Source of the DNA: Bacillota bacterium LX-D
GTDB taxonomy: Bacteria; Bacillota; DUOV01; Zhaonellaceae
Assembly: GCA_031628995.1 (NCBI GenBank)
Contig: JAVLUO010000009.1
Span: forward strand, 1-64,000
Direction: 5' to 3'
DNA length: 64,000 nucleotides
The position numbers and the translations under genes were made by a program. Positions 30,137-40,801 of this stretch are shown piece by piece. Each line of letters opens with the position of its first letter. Position 1 is the first letter of the stretch. A model generated the notes under the pieces. It ran no database searches. It had not been told where the DNA came from and saw only the letters and a program-made list of their open reading frames with translations.

Positions 30137-30283
30137 ATGTTTGAAACAATTTTTTACCAGCAAGATACCTAACATGGAAAAAGTAATTAAGGTCAGAAAA
30201 GTTGGTCCTGCCCGCCCAATAGCCCTGCTTACTCTAAATATGAAAAAGATTTTCCCTATGCTGAGTTGCAGTATCTTTTGTAA
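30137..30283 (+). pseudogene. short frameshifted remnant, unknown
   Basis: ATG 30137 opens MFETIFYQQDT. Another frame carries MEKVIKVRKVGPARP, and a third carries NSPAYSKYEKDFPYAELQYL to a stop three bases before the convergent TrkA-like gene ends. Read together they resemble a broken small protein. It is not recognised, and the call is weak. Confidence 0.25.
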
Positions 30284-30285
30284 AG

Positions 30286-31020
30286 TTATTCTTTGGCATT
30301 TTGTCTTTGGAACAGAGCAATATTATCATTATGGCCGACGACAACAATAATATCATTTTCCTCTAAAACTAAATCTGGAGCTATTTCGACAATAACCTGT
30401 TTCCCTTTAACTACAGTTAGAACATTTAACTTAAATTTTTTCCGAATATTTAGGCCTTCTATTGTTTTGCCGGCAAATTTACTGCTTAGCCTAATTTCTA
30501 CAATAGAATAGTCTTCGGATATTTCAAAGTAATTGACAATTTTAGAGGTTAATAAGCTGTTAGCTAAACGGATACCCATATCTTTTTCAGGATAAACAAC
30601 TTCTGCCCCAATTTTTGTTAAAACCTTGCCATGTTCTGGGCTAATGGCCTTGGCAATTACGGTAGGAACACCTAAGTCTAAAACATTTAAAGTAGTTAAT
30701 ATACTTGATTCTTTGTCCTCACCGATACAAACTACTACCACATCACAATTCTGTATTCCTGCTTCACGCAAAGCCTGAATATCGTGTGTATCCGCTATAA
30801 CGGCATGAGTTATATTCTCAGGCAAATGCTTAATTTTATTTTCATCATTATCAATAACTAAAAGTTCCTTCCCCGCTTTAGCTAAATTGTCTACTAAACT
30901 TAAACCAAAACGTCCTAGTCCAATGACACCAAAATCAATAGTTCTTTTGGGCGCATTTCTTTTTTCCATATTATCTTTTTCTGGTTTTTTTATATTTTTA
31001 TTAGTCATAAAATAAGCCAT
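30286..31020 (-). CDS. TrkA/KtrA-like potassium uptake regulatory subunit
   Basis: A 244-residue cytoplasmic RCK protein. A short charged N-terminal extension (1-27) precedes an RCK-N Rossmann domain with GLGRFG and VIDNDENK, then an RCK-C domain (about 165-240). It gates the membrane subunit encoded 11 bases upstream in response to nucleotides. GGAG precedes the ATG. The pair is a standard Ktr/Trk system. Confidence 0.92.
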   Translation of the reverse strand: MAYFMTNKNIKKPEKDNMEKRNAPKRTIDFGVIGLGRFGLSLVDNLAKAGKELLVIDNDENKIKHLPENITHAVIADTHDIQALREAGIQNCDVVVVCIGEDKESSILTTLNVLDLGVPTVIAKAISPEHGKVLTKIGAEVVYPEKDMGIRLANSLLTSKIVNYFEISEDYSIVEIRLSSKFAGKTIEGLNIRKKFKLNVLTVVKGKQVIVEIAPDLVLEENDIIVVVGHNDNIALFQRQNAKE

Positions 31021-31031
31021 TCCTATTTCTC

Positions 31032-32321
31032 CTATCCTATTAAAATGTCTTCTTCAGGATATTTAAGTCTGGTGCGACTCTTAGCATAGATAGCAAAAGC
31101 TATAGTTAAAATGCCAACACGGCCTGCCAACATGGTCATAACTAAAAGTAATTTACTTGACCAATGAAGCGTAGGTGTAATTCCAGTGGAAAGCCCAACT
31201 GTTCCTAAAGCAGATGTAACTTCAAATAAGACCTTGATTAACCTAATGTTATGTTCAATTAAGGTAATAAGATAAGTATTAAGAATCACAATTCCCAAGG
31301 CTAAAGCAAAAATAACAAAAGATTTTCTAATGGATTCATCTGTAATCCTATGTTTCCAAAGGACACAATCGCTGTTATTAATGTAACTGCCAATGCTGCT
31401 TATTAAAATAAACAGGGTTGAGGTTTTGATGCCGCCTCCTGTGGAACCAGGAGAAGCCCCAATAAACATTAATAAGACTAACACAAACTTTCCGGCATCA
31501 GTAAAGTTATCTAAATTATAAGTATTAAAGCCAGCAGTTCTTGCTGAAACACTTTGAAAAAATGCACCTAGTAAAGTAACATTTTCACTTAAGAACAGTA
31601 AAATGGTACCAACTGCTATGAGCAAAACAGTCATTAACAACACTATTTTGGTGTGGACGGAAAAATATTTCCACCTTCTTTTTTTGAGAATTTCCGCATG
31701 GACAATGAACCCTAAACCACCGATAATAATTAAAGCTGAAGTACATAAATTAAGTACAACATTATTTCGATAAGGAATTAAATTGTTAAAATTATTAGCC
31801 AAAATATCAAACCCGGCGTTATTAAAAGCAGAAACAGCATGAAAAACGCTGATGCCTAAGCCTGACAAAGTGCCAAAATCCTTTTGAAAAACAAAAAAGC
31901 TAATTAAAGCTCCAATTCCTTCTGCTGTAAAGGTAAAAATTAAAATAAATTTAGCCAGTTTAACTAAGCCTTCTAAAGAATTTAAGTTTAAACTTTCTTT
32001 TAATAGAAGCCGATCTTTTAAGCTGATCTTTTTACGCATTAATAAATAGAAAAATACAGTCAAGGACATAAAGCCCAGTCCGCCAATTTGTATCAACACT
32101 GCAAGGACAGTTCTGCCAAAGATACTAAAAGTTGAACCTGTATCCACCACAACTAAACCTGTCACACACATGGCACTAGCTGCCGTAAAAAAAGCATCCA
32201 CTAAATTAATTTGTTTTCCCGGTTGAACAGCAAATGGTAAAAGGAGCAGTACGGTTCCTAATAAAATGATTAGGATAAATCCAATAAAAATTATTTGCCA
32301 CGGTGATAAATGATTCTTCAT
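31032..32321 (-). CDS. TrkH/KtrB-family potassium transporter membrane subunit
   Basis: A 429-residue polytopic protein with the fourfold pore-loop plan of Trk/Ktr channels. Visible filter segments include TAASAMCVTGLVV, FNNAGFD, ARTAGFNTYNL and SALGTVGLS, each with the conserved glycine. GASPGSTGGGIKTST marks the D3 region. It moves K+ with Na+ or H+ and needs the RCK subunit encoded next. AGAGGTAGG precedes the ATG. Confidence 0.93.
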   Translation of the reverse strand: MKNHLSPWQIIFIGFILIILLGTVLLLLPFAVQPGKQINLVDAFFTAASAMCVTGLVVVDTGSTFSIFGRTVLAVLIQIGGLGFMSLTVFFYLLMRKKISLKDRLLLKESLNLNSLEGLVKLAKFILIFTFTAEGIGALISFFVFQKDFGTLSGLGISVFHAVSAFNNAGFDILANNFNNLIPYRNNVVLNLCTSALIIIGGLGFIVHAEILKKRRWKYFSVHTKIVLLMTVLLIAVGTILLFLSENVTLLGAFFQSVSARTAGFNTYNLDNFTDAGKFVLVLLMFIGASPGSTGGGIKTSTLFILISSIGSYINNSDCVLWKHRITDESIRKSFVIFALALGIVILNTYLITLIEHNIRLIKVLFEVTSALGTVGLSTGITPTLHWSSKLLLVMTMLAGRVGILTIAFAIYAKSRTRLKYPEEDILIG

Positions 32322-32543
32322 TTCCTACCTCTTTTAGTCTTAAATTTCAGATCATTTTCTACTGAATTGATAACTGCAAATTTATTATATACCTGCAAAA
32401 ATATTTGTTAAAGCAAGAAATAGGTTATTAGTTTTTATTAGTTTTTCTAATTGGACTAGAAATTATAATTAGTTTCTTGGAAGTATAAATTCTTTAAATC
32501 ATCTAATAATATAAGTTAGATCATAAAAGGGAGGTTGATTTAG

Positions 32544-32720
32544 TTGGTTCTTAAAAATAAAAGTATAGAATGTACAGTACAAGAATGTAAACACCATGCT
32601 AAAATTGATCACTATTGTTCACTGCCGAATATTCAAATTACAAAACACGCTGATAAGGCTACTAATACTGAGATAACCGACTGTGGAAGTTTTGAAATCG
32701 ACCATCACGCTTACATCTAA
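32544..32720 (+). CDS. DUF1540 small cysteine-rich protein
   Basis: A 58-residue protein starting at TTG 32544 with GGGAGG upstream. The cysteine spacing IECTVQECKHHAK...HYCSLPNIQIT...TDCGSFE is the DUF1540 pattern, probably a small metal-binding fold of unknown role. It stands alone, divergent from the potassium uptake genes, and ends at a strong terminator. Confidence 0.75.
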   Translation: MVLKNKSIECTVQECKHHAKIDHYCSLPNIQITKHADKATNTEITDCGSFEIDHHAYI

Positions 32721-32743
32721 CATAATAGTTCCACAAAGCTTGT

Positions 32744-32770
32744 AAACCCGCCTTTAAAATGCGGGTTTTT
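32744..32770 (+). terminator. terminator of the DUF1540 gene
   Basis: AAACCCGC pairs with GCGGGTTT around TTTAAAAT, followed by TTTTAATTTTAT. Confidence 0.8.
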
Positions 32771-32883
32771 TAATTTTATTCTAATTAAAAATACTAAGGA
32801 AATTTTTGCATTTCTTTTGCATTACATTGTATAATAGAATCTAGATAGCAATAGTATAGTTTCCGCTTAGGAGAGTGGTTGCC

Positions 32884-34881
32884 ATGAAAAAAATCAGCCA
32901 TAAAATTATGTTGCCAGTGATTGTAGTAAACATTTTACTGGCCTGCGGGGGTTTTTGGCTAAGCAAAAATCTTATTCAAGGTAGAATTGAGGAGCAATAT
33001 AATTCTATTTCTGAGGCCAATGCCGATTCCCTAGAATATTTAGTCGAAGAAAAAAAAGCTTACGCCCTCAATAGTCTAAAGTGGTTTGAAAATTCCAGCG
33101 AATTAGTTAATGCACTTAAGGAAAATAACCGGACACAAGCTTTAAAATTATGTCAGGAAGCCATGAAAGCATTTGATTTGGATTATTTTGTACTTACAGA
33201 TACAAAAGGCAAAGTTTTTATACGTGCTCACTCCCCCGGTGAATTTGGAGATAGTATTGTCAATCAAGTTAATATTCAAAAAGCTCTGGCAGGAGAGCAG
33301 TCAGTAGGTATAGAGGAAGGAAAGGTAGTTAAACTCTCAGTTCGCGCAGGCAGCCCTTTACGTGATGAAAATGGCATAATAGTTGGTGCTATTTCTACAG
33401 GTTATGTTTTTAGCAGCGAGAGTTTTGTTGATGATTTAAAGAAAACATTAAATTGCGAAGTTACTATTTTTAAAGGCAACGAACGAGTTGAAACTACTCT
33501 AATGAAAAATGGAAAAAGGTTAAATGGTACCAAGCTTACAGATCCGGAAGTAAATAAAAAAGTTCTTAAGGAAGGCAAAAGATATAATCTTACGATTAAT
33601 TTATTTGGCAAACCCTATTCAGCTGTTTATATACCAATCTTTGATGTTAATCAAAAAATTGCAGGTATGTTTTTTGTAGGCGAAAACGTTGATATTATTA
33701 AGGCTATTACAGGGAATATTAGTTTAATTCAAATAGCTATTACCATTACTACTATTTTAATTACCATTATTTGTTTGATTTTTGTCCTAAAAAAATCTGT
33801 TACTTCTCCTTTGAAACGCTTAGCTAGCTTTTTTCAAGAGCTGTCTTCCGGCAGCGGTGATTTAACCCAAACTATTCAAATCCAAACTAAAGATGAGATA
33901 TCTGATGTAGTCCAAGGTTTTAATAGTTTTATTTCCAAATTAAAACAGATAATCTCCAATGTTAAAAATTCCGCCTTAGAAGTTAGTCATAGTACAGCTA
34001 GTTTAGCTGAAAATATTTCTGCATCTAATGAAACAATGACCCAAATATTGCAAGTCGTTTCAGATATAGCCGGCAACATGCAGCAAAATGCAGCATCCAT
34101 TGAAGAAACAACTGCTTCATCCCAAGAGATGGCTAAATCATCAGATTTAGTAGCTAATTTTAGCCGGCAGGTGTCAGAACAAAGTCTTAATGCAGCTAAA
34201 ATGGCCGCCGATGGAAGCAGCGCTGTAGAACATGTCCTTAGTTCCATTAATGATATTGCTGTATCCTCTGCAGAAGTTACGCAAGAAATGGCACAGCTTG
34301 AAGTACTGTCCAAAAAAATCAATGAAATTGTCAACATGATTACCAGCATTGCCAGCCAAACGGATTTGCTTGCTCTAAATGCAGCTATTGAAGCGGCCCG
34401 AGCAAGAGAACATGGTCGAGGCTTTTCCGTAGTGGCTGAAGAGGTTCGAAAACTTGCGGAAGAAAGCAATAAATCTTCTAACCAAATTATTAAGCTTATT
34501 GGAGAAATTCAAAGGAAAATCCACAACACCTCCTGTAAGGTTAACAGCGTAACTGAAAAGGTTAAAATTGGAGTGGAGAATTCCTCAACTATTAAGCACA
34601 GTATTCAAGAGATTGTGGCAGCAATCCAAATTGTTTCGGAAAAAGCACAAGATATTGCTGCCGCTGCGGAACAGCAGGCAGCTTCTACCGCCCAGGTTAC
34701 GGCAGCCATTGATGAGGTAAATAATCTGACAACTAATACTTCTGCCGATACAGAGGAAATGAACGCTACCATTCAAGAACAAACAGCTAATTTACATAAT
34801 CTAAGCACTACCACTCAACAAATTGCCGCCATGGCCGAAAAATTAAATGCTCTAGTCTGCAATTTCAAAACTGAGAACTAA
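32884..34881 (+). CDS. methyl-accepting chemotaxis protein
   Basis: A 665-residue chemoreceptor. TM1 (about 8-30), an extracellular sensor of the double-Cache type (about 35-275), TM2 (about 280-305), HAMP (about 306-360) and a cytoplasmic signalling domain with the hairpin tip [14 protein letters not shown] (about 515). ATG 32884 follows AGGAGAG; an upstream in-frame GTG is not needed. A TTGCAT-N18-TATAAT promoter lies at 32806-32835. The signalling hairpin shows AREHGRG where most receptors have AGEHGRG. The ligand is unknown. Confidence 0.92.
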   Translation: MKKISHKIMLPVIVVNILLACGGFWLSKNLIQGRIEEQYNSISEANADSLEYLVEEKKAYALNSLKWFENSSELVNALKENNRTQALKLCQEAMKAFDLDYFVLTDTKGKVFIRAHSPGEFGDSIVNQVNIQKALAGEQSVGIEEGKVVKLSVRAGSPLRDENGIIVGAISTGYVFSSESFVDDLKKTLNCEVTIFKGNERVETTLMKNGKRLNGTKLTDPEVNKKVLKEGKRYNLTINLFGKPYSAVYIPIFDVNQKIAGMFFVGENVDIIKAITGNISLIQIAITITTILITIICLIFVLKKSVTSPLKRLASFFQELSSGSGDLTQTIQIQTKDEISDVVQGFNSFISKLKQIISNVKNSALEVSHSTASLAENISASNETMTQILQVVSDIAGNMQQNAASIEETTASSQEMAKSSDLVANFSRQVSEQSLNAAKMAADGSSAVEHVLSSINDIAVSSAEVTQEMAQLEVLSKKINEIVNMITSIASQTDLLALNAAIEAARAREHGRGFSVVAEEVRKLAEESNKSSNQIIKLIGEIQRKIHNTSCKVNSVTEKVKIGVENSSTIKHSIQEIVAAIQIVSEKAQDIAAAAEQQAASTAQVTAAIDEVNNLTTNTSADTEEMNATIQEQTANLHNLSTTTQQIAAMAEKLNALVCNFKTEN

Positions 34882-34892
34882 CTGAAAAATAT

Positions 34893-34925
34893 TTAAAGGG
34901 GTTAAGCCAGATGCTTAGCCCCTTT
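34893..34925 (+). terminator. hairpin between the convergent chemoreceptor genes
   Basis: AAAGGGGTTAAGC and GCTTAGCCCCTTT form a stem with one bulge and a CAGAT loop. The T run after it is weak. Confidence 0.6.
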
Positions 34926-34971
34926 GATTCTGTCGTCTTACTATTTATTCATGTCTTGCTTATCTTTATTG

Positions 34972-37047
34972 CTATTCTACTTTGAAACGTCCTACGATTT
35001 GCTGCAATTCTTGGCTTAACTGTGCCAGAGATTCAGCCGAAGCTGTCATTTCCTCTACTGTAGCACTTTGTTCTTGACTGCTTGCTGATACTTCCTCAGT
35101 GGAGGCAGCATTCTGCTGGGCCACAGCAGTTACAGCTTCTATGACACTTGTTACTTTCTGAGCATTTTGTTCCATTTCCTGAGAGGCAGCATTAAAGGCC
35201 TCAATACTTTCATTCATCCCCTGAACAGCTTCAGCAATATTCTTAAAGGCACTATTGACATTTTCTGCTGAGGACATTTGGGCATCAACTATTTGTTTAG
35301 ACTGCTCAATTTCCCTTACTACTTCACTTGCCCCAGACTGAATCTTTTGGATAATCTGGCCAATTTCGTTAGTTGCCTGAGCACTTTGTTCAGCTAGCTT
35401 TCTTACTTCTTCTGCTACCACAGCAAAACCCCGGCCATGTTCTCCTGCCCTAGCTGCCTCGATGGCCGCATTAAGTGCTAAAAGGTTAGTTTGTTCTGCG
35501 ATACTAGAAATAGTATCTAAAATCCGACCTACTTCCTGGATTCTTTGGTTCAAATCTGTCACAGATTTTATGATATTTTCTTCAGATTTTATATTTTCCT
35601 GCATCTTTTCATTTTGATCCTCCATAGCCTGGAGACCGTTTTCTACTAAACCGAGAGAGCTTTCTGAGGCTTTTGTAATGAAATCAATTTTTTGACCATT
35701 GGCACTAATATTCTGAGTAATTTGTTCCAAAAATTCAGCTGCATTTTGAGATTCTCTGGCCTGTTCATTAGCACCTTTAGCAATATCCTGAATAGCTATG
35801 GCTACTTGATCCACAGTTTTTTGAGCATTTTCGCTGGATAAACTTAGTTCTTTGGCTGCTGTAGCCACGTGAACTGTACTTGCCTGCACCTTTTTAATGA
35901 TTTCATGAACATTATCAATAAATTTATTAAAGTATCGCCCCATGTCCCCCAGTTCATCAGAAGAGTCTACTTGCAGCCTTTTCGTTAAATCCCCTTCCCC
36001 TTCGGAAATATCCTTCAACATAGCTGTTGCCTTGGTGATAGGTTTGGTTATTTTGTTGGCCAAAATGATTAAAACAGCTCCAATAATAAGTAAAGAAATA
36101 AGGAAAATTATAATGGAATATGTTTTAATCATATTAGCTTCCTGTTTTACTTTTTCCATGGGAATAGTAACTTGGAATGACCAGGGAGTATCTGACCGGC
36201 CAATATAAACAGGAATATAGACTTGATAAAATTTTTCGCTGCTGCTGGTATAAGCTGCACCTTTTATCACAGCTCCTAACGCATTTGGATCTTTGACTAC
36301 CTGCCCTACTTTCTTTTGATCAGCGTGAGCTACATATTTTCCCTCATTGGAAATAAGGCTGGCAAAACCTGTCTCAAAAGGTTTAATCTTAACTATCATT
36401 TTCTGTAGATTTTCTAAAGGCAAATCTACCCCTACTGCACCGATAAATTTACCATTCTCCATAATTGGATGGACTAAGCTGGTTATTAAGACTTCTTTTC
36501 CTGCAGCTTTGGAAGAATAAGGTTCAATTAGAGTTTCCTTATGTGTACTTTTAGGAATTATATAATAATCTCCAGCACCAAGTTTATCATAATCTTTTAA
36601 TGGCTCTAAAGTCATTTTTCCATTGCTATTGCTCCAATAAGGAATAAAGCGCCCAGTTTGATCGTGGCCTGGCTTATTGACATATTCTGCATCTTTTCCA
36701 TCTAAAGCATTTGGTTCCCAAATAGTCCAAGCGGCTAGAAAAGAAGGATTATCCTCTGCAATATTTTTGAGAATATTGATTAAAACACTTCGGTCTACGG
36801 TTTGAGTTCCTCTTAAACTTTCAAAAGTATCTGCAACAGTTCGGACAGTATCGGCTGCAACTTCGATTTCCGCATCGACTTTGGCACCATAATGGGTAGC
36901 CGTTTCTTTCGCCAGATCGTAGGCTGAGTTTTCAGCCATTTTAATGGCCATAGTGGAAACAAGAGAAATTACAATTATAAAGGAAAGTAGAACAATGAGA
37001 CCGATAGATGAAAGAATTTTTGCCTTAATAGGCATTTTTTTAAACAT
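34972..37047 (-). CDS. methyl-accepting chemotaxis protein with dCache sensor
   Basis: A 691-residue chemoreceptor. TM1 (about 10-35) is followed by a dCache_1 sensor (about 40-300) with the [10 protein letters not shown] and [18 protein letters not shown] motifs, TM2 (about 305-330), HAMP and a signalling domain with [23 protein letters not shown] 37047 follows a GGGGGG stretch; a GTG five codons earlier lies inside that ribosome site. The C-terminus lacks a CheR-tethering pentapeptide. dCache sensors often bind amino acids, which would suit the nearby amino-acid catabolic genes (inference). Confidence 0.92.
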   Translation of the reverse strand: MFKKMPIKAKILSSIGLIVLLSFIIVISLVSTMAIKMAENSAYDLAKETATHYGAKVDAEIEVAADTVRTVADTFESLRGTQTVDRSVLINILKNIAEDNPSFLAAWTIWEPNALDGKDAEYVNKPGHDQTGRFIPYWSNSNGKMTLEPLKDYDKLGAGDYYIIPKSTHKETLIEPYSSKAAGKEVLITSLVHPIMENGKFIGAVGVDLPLENLQKMIVKIKPFETGFASLISNEGKYVAHADQKKVGQVVKDPNALGAVIKGAAYTSSSEKFYQVYIPVYIGRSDTPWSFQVTIPMEKVKQEANMIKTYSIIIFLISLLIIGAVLIILANKITKPITKATAMLKDISEGEGDLTKRLQVDSSDELGDMGRYFNKFIDNVHEIIKKVQASTVHVATAAKELSLSSENAQKTVDQVAIAIQDIAKGANEQARESQNAAEFLEQITQNISANGQKIDFITKASESSLGLVENGLQAMEDQNEKMQENIKSEENIIKSVTDLNQRIQEVGRILDTISSIAEQTNLLALNAAIEAARAGEHGRGFAVVAEEVRKLAEQSAQATNEIGQIIQKIQSGASEVVREIEQSKQIVDAQMSSAENVNSAFKNIAEAVQGMNESIEAFNAASQEMEQNAQKVTSVIEAVTAVAQQNAASTEEVSASSQEQSATVEEMTASAESLAQLSQELQQIVGRFKVE

Positions 37048-37278
37048 GAATAAACCCCCCACAATTTTTTCCCTAAATAAATTAAATCTTCACCCCTCGT
37101 TTTTTTTATTTTATTAACATGGGATTTGTTACCCTAGAAACCTATTTTTGTTAAAGTGCTCACCATAAATACTATTTTACTCAAACACTTAAAATTATAC
37201 AAATCTTTCCTATACAATAGGTAATTGCATAGATTACCGATTTAAGTAAAACTATGATATCACTAGACCATAGTTAAA

Positions 37279-37323
37279 AATGAGCAAGGGATTTGGTAAT
37301 AAATATCCAATCCATTGCTCATT
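37279..37323 (-). terminator. terminator of the CNNM/CorC-family gene
   Basis: AATGAGCAA pairs with TTGCTCATT, extended inside by GGATT/AATCC, and the minus-strand tail is TTTTTAAC. The rest of the gap 37048-37364 shows no gene; it holds the upstream region of the chemoreceptor. Confidence 0.7.
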
Positions 37324-37364
37324 GCGCTTTTTGCCTAAGCAGCCATTTATAAACTATTATCGAG

Positions 37365-38735
37365 CTAGTTGTCGTTAGCTCGGAAGCTTTCAGATGGTTT
37401 TTTTGTTGCTTTAACTTTGATAATACGTAGTCCTTTTACTTCTGCAACTGTAAACACATATCCGTCGATGCTGACCTCATCACCCAGGACAGGCTTTCGT
37501 CCTATCCGGTTGAAAATGTAGCCTCCAATTGTATAAACAGTTTCTTCCTCTAAATGAATGCCTAACAGTTCAGAAACTTCCTCCAGTAAAACTCTACCGT
37601 TGAATTCGTAATCCGTTTCACTTATTTTTTTCACCATTGTTTCTTCAATATCGAATTCATCGTAAATTTCTCCAACTAATTCTTCAATTAAATCCTCAAT
37701 AGTTACAAGACCTGCCGTACCACCAAATTCGTCTACAACCACAGCTAAGTGTGTATGCTGACTGCGCATTTTTTGCACCAAATGAGAAATAGGCATTCCT
37801 TCCGGTACAAGTAAAATATCCTTAGTTATTTTTGCTAAATTAAAGTCAGTATTATTTTGGACGCGCAACAAATCACGCATGTGAATGAGGCCAATAATAT
37901 TGTCTTTTTCATCATCGCACAGTGGATATCTAGTATGTCCGTATTCATTAACTACTTTTAAGATTTCCGTTAAGGAATCTTGAATATATAAACAAACCAT
38001 ATCTTGGCGGGGAATCATAACTTCGCTAACTACCCTGTCGGAAAACTCAAAAACATTATCTAAAAGTTTTCCCTCCATTTTATCCAAATGGCCATGTTTC
38101 TGACTTGCCTCTACCAACATCCGCAATTCTTCTTCCGTATGGGATAGATCCCCTTCGTTAGCAGGGTTAATGTGCCAAATGTGCAGAAAAGCATTAGCTA
38201 AATTATTTAAAGACCAGATAATCGGATAAAAGACCTGATAAAATAACTTTAGGGGTCCCGCAGTAAAAAGTGCTGTACCTTCTGCTTTAGCAATAGCTAG
38301 GGATTTAGGTACAAGTTCCCCTAAAACAATATGTAAAAAGGTTATAACAATAAAAGCAATAACAAGAGATACAGAATGTGTGTAAATAGGTGTCCAGCCT
38401 GTAATATTTTTAAATAATGGGTCAAGTAAAGTAGCAATAGCAGGCTCCCCTAACCAACCTAAGCCTAGGGATGCTAGGGTAATTCCTAACTGGCACGCCG
38501 ATAAGTAGGCATCTAGCTTAGATGCAACAGCTAAAGCTGTACCAACTTTACTTGAACCATTTTCTGTAAGCTCAGCTAAACGAGTTTTGCGAACTTTAAC
38601 TAAAGAAAATTCCGCGGCTACAAAAAAGCCATTTAAAAAAACTAAGAAAAGTGCTAGAATGATTTTTAATATACTCCAAACGATATTATCTATAGTTATA
38701 CTCCTCCTTTTTGAAGCGTTATAACTATCATACAT
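37365..38735 (-). CDS. CNNM/CorC-family protein with CBS pair (hemolysin-like)
   Basis: A protein of up to 456 residues. It has a DUF21/CNNM membrane domain (about 20-200, with LVFLNGFFVAAEFSLVKVRK), two CBS domains (about 220-340, MIPRQDMVCL and VEEFGGTAG-like DEFGGTAGLVTIEDL) and a CorC_HlyC FAD-fold domain (about 355-440). The family is linked to Mg2+ or Co2+ transport. The start is odd: ATG 38735 has no ribosome site, while AAAGGAGG inside codons 9-11 is followed only by ATA, not by ATG, GTG or TTG. Confidence 0.88.
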   Translation of the reverse strand: MYDSYNASKRRSITIDNIVWSILKIILALFLVFLNGFFVAAEFSLVKVRKTRLAELTENGSSKVGTALAVASKLDAYLSACQLGITLASLGLGWLGEPAIATLLDPLFKNITGWTPIYTHSVSLVIAFIVITFLHIVLGELVPKSLAIAKAEGTALFTAGPLKLFYQVFYPIIWSLNNLANAFLHIWHINPANEGDLSHTEEELRMLVEASQKHGHLDKMEGKLLDNVFEFSDRVVSEVMIPRQDMVCLYIQDSLTEILKVVNEYGHTRYPLCDDEKDNIIGLIHMRDLLRVQNNTDFNLAKITKDILLVPEGMPISHLVQKMRSQHTHLAVVVDEFGGTAGLVTIEDLIEELVGEIYDEFDIEETMVKKISETDYEFNGRVLLEEVSELLGIHLEEETVYTIGGYIFNRIGRKPVLGDEVSIDGYVFTVAEVKGLRIIKVKATKKPSESFRANDN

Positions 38736-38860
38736 AATACTTTTTTATATGTTAACCATATTTGCAAAAATTTGTGCATTTATTAATAATTTTATTTATA
38801 ACAGTAATTTATGGGCGAAATATAGTTAATACTAGGTCTAATAAGAAAGGAGATGATTTA

Positions 38861-39607
38861 ATGCGTTTACAAAACAAAGTAGCTGTAATTACTGGAGCGG
38901 GAACGGGCATTGGCAGTGCAACAGCAATTCTTTTTGCTAAAGAAGGTGCAAAAGTTGTGGTTTCCGACTATAATGTGGAAACTGGCCAGCAAACTTTAGC
39001 TCAAATTAAAAATAACGGAGGTGAAGCAATATTCGTTAAGGCAGATGTGTCTAAAGAAACAGAAGTCCAAAGTCTGATGGAAGAAACTTTTAATCACTTT
39101 GGTCGTTTAGATATTCTTTTCAACAATGCAGGAATAGGTGAAATTGCACCTGCCACAGAACTTACTGAAGAAGCTTGGGATCGTACGATTAATATTAATT
39201 TAAAAGGTGTGTTCTTAGGAGCAAAACATGCTATTCCTTACATACAAAAAAGCGGAGGAGGAAGCATTATTAATAACGCTTCTATCCTGGGCCATGTAGG
39301 CACCCCTGGCGCAACTGCTTATAACGCTGCTAAAGGCGGTGTTATTATTCTGACAAAAAATTTAGCTTTGGATTATGCTAAAGATAACATTCGGGTCAAT
39401 GCAGTTTGTCCTGGCTATATTCGTACCCCTATGGTTGAAGAAGGAGCTTTTAAAGAAATGTTAGACCAATTAAAAGCTTTACATCCCATTGGACGTTTGG
39501 GGAACCCGATTGAAGTTGCCTACTGTGTACTTTTCCTTGCTTCCGACGAATCTTCTTTTGTTACAGGTTCCAGCCTAATGGTAGATGGGGGATACACGGC
39601 ACAATAA
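38861..39607 (+). CDS. short-chain dehydrogenase/reductase, FabG-like
   Basis: A 248-residue classical SDR with the NAD(P) loop TGAGTGIG, Asp in VVVSDYN (hinting at NAD preference), NNAGIGE, catalytic Ser in NNASILG and YNAAKGG (Tyr/Lys). The C-terminal SSFVTGSSLMVDGGYTA is typical. AAGGAG precedes the ATG 38861; the frame is open further upstream but without a ribosome site. No fatty-acid or polyketide genes are adjacent, so its substrate (3-oxoacyl thioester, sugar or alcohol) is unknown. Confidence 0.9.
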   Translation: MRLQNKVAVITGAGTGIGSATAILFAKEGAKVVVSDYNVETGQQTLAQIKNNGGEAIFVKADVSKETEVQSLMEETFNHFGRLDILFNNAGIGEIAPATELTEEAWDRTININLKGVFLGAKHAIPYIQKSGGGSIINNASILGHVGTPGATAYNAAKGGVIILTKNLALDYAKDNIRVNAVCPGYIRTPMVEEGAFKEMLDQLKALHPIGRLGNPIEVAYCVLFLASDESSFVTGSSLMVDGGYTAQ

Positions 39608-39652
39608 CACTTGTAAGCTACATTTATTCTACGAAAAAATCGAGTAAGGTTA

Positions 39653-39688
39653 AGGGGGCGTAACGAAACTTTAGTTTCGACGCCCCCT
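39653..39688 (+). terminator. terminator of the SDR gene
   Basis: AGGGGGCG pairs with CGCCCCCT and CGAAACT with AGTTTCG in one long hairpin. It is preceded by AATCGAGTAAGG (39638-39649), the same 12 bases that start the hairpin at 28862. Confidence 0.75.
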
Positions 39689-39719
39689 ATCATACTTTCT
39701 TAAAAAATTAATTTAATTT

Positions 39720-40073
39720 TTATGGAGCAACTTTCTCGGATTTAAGCAGGTAAATATGGAAGAAATATTCCGCAATAGCAACAATTAAAGCAAAAATGAA
39801 TAGACCTGTTAAACTAGTATTAAAAGTATTCATTATTAAATCAAATACATATGCAGTTAAGGCAGCCATTAAACCGTCTCCTACTGAGGCAACTAGGTTT
39901 CCGAACTTTGGTAGGATAAATAAATCTCCAATTAAATAGTTAAGTACTGTTCCGGCAATGGCAACCGACAAAATACCTGAAAAAGCAGTACTGTCAATTA
40001 ATCCAAAACTAATCCAAGCTGCCACAAAAGTCATTAAAAATTTAGCTATTAGTGCCATAGAAGTTTTGCTCAT
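39720..40073 (-). CDS. DUF2512 (YndM-like) membrane protein
   Basis: A 117-residue protein with four hydrophobic segments and the DUF2512 pattern: AGTVLNYLIGDLFILPKFGN and VGDGLMAALTAYV, then an EYFFHIYLL tail. The function is unknown; homologues are common in spore-formers. GGAGGTGATAAA precedes the ATG. It is convergent with the SDR gene and is the last ordinary chromosomal gene before the remnant-rich region at 40.2-42.9 kb. Confidence 0.8.
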   Translation of the reverse strand: MSKTSMALIAKFLMTFVAAWISFGLIDSTAFSGILSVAIAGTVLNYLIGDLFILPKFGNLVASVGDGLMAALTAYVFDLIMNTFNTSLTGLFIFALIVAIAEYFFHIYLLKSEKVAP

Positions 40074-40192
40074 TTTATCACCTCCGCTATTATATTATCC
40101 CTTACTTAAGACTTTATACGTAAGCAGATTTAAGCAAATACAAAAGAAAGCTCGTTCTTAAAGAGAAGCTCGTCAACCGCAGAGGCTTGAAT

Positions 40193-40459
40193 TTAAAGTA
40201 TATCTTTTTTTTGAAAAAATACATAAAACCTTCTTTGTGCTAATGGATGAAGACCACATCTATTTTCATATGCACACGCCGCTGCTCGCAAAAAAGTGCT
40301 TTTTCCAATACCATTTTCACCCACAATCGCACAAACAGGAAAATTAAAACTTATAGATTGGCCTGTCCATCCTCTCAAATTAGTTATTTTAATTGACTTA
40401 AGAAATTTCTTCCATTGTCCATCTTGAAATTGCCTTTTAATTTCATTAATTTCACTCAT
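40193..40459 (-). pseudogene. AAA ATPase, N-terminal fragment
   Basis: Eighty-eight residues starting at an ATG with AAAGGAG upstream. IKITNLRGWTGQSISF and Walker A GENGIGKST are the N-terminal lobe of SMC-like or OLD-like AAA ATPases found in defence modules. After FLRAAACAYENR the frame turns into low-quality sequence and stops, with no Walker B or signature motif. It is a truncated gene; the system it came from cannot be told. Confidence 0.6.
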
Positions 40460-40483
40460 ATTTTCTCTCCTTTATGTCATGTT

Positions 40484-40801
40484 TTACCGCACCAGCCACC
40501 CGTAATCTTGCCTGCAATCCACGATATAGTCAACATACACCGTCTGATCCTTGATCTGATATAAAACCAGATACCATTTTTCTACGAACATCTTATGATA
40601 CTTATTGAGCGGTATAAATTCGGCAGTGAGGAATGGAAAACGTTCCGGCATTGTAAAAAGAGAGCGAATAGCATCCATCAGGTCGTTTTTCACCTTACGG
40701 ACGGCGGTAGGACTTTTCTTCGCCAGAAAACGCACATGGCCCGCCAGCATCTGACGGGCACGGTCGGAAACAATCACCTTATATTGAGGTTTCTTTTCCA
40801 T
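40484..40801 (-). CDS. RelE/ParE-family toxin
   Basis: A 105-residue toxin of the RelE/ParE fold: YKVIVSDRARQMLAGHVRFL, a helical middle with PERFPFL, and YHKMFVEKWYLVLYQIKD plus a C-terminal VDYIVDCRQDY. It starts at ATG 40801, overlapping the antitoxin's 3' end by 23 bases, with GAGGTGGAGC upstream. The overlap implies coupled translation. Members cleave ribosome-bound mRNA or poison gyrase; which applies is not clear. It appears intact amid broken neighbours. Confidence 0.82.
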   Translation of the reverse strand: MEKKPQYKVIVSDRARQMLAGHVRFLAKKSPTAVRKVKNDLMDAIRSLFTMPERFPFLTAEFIPLNKYHKMFVEKWYLVLYQIKDQTVYVDYIVDCRQDYGWLVR

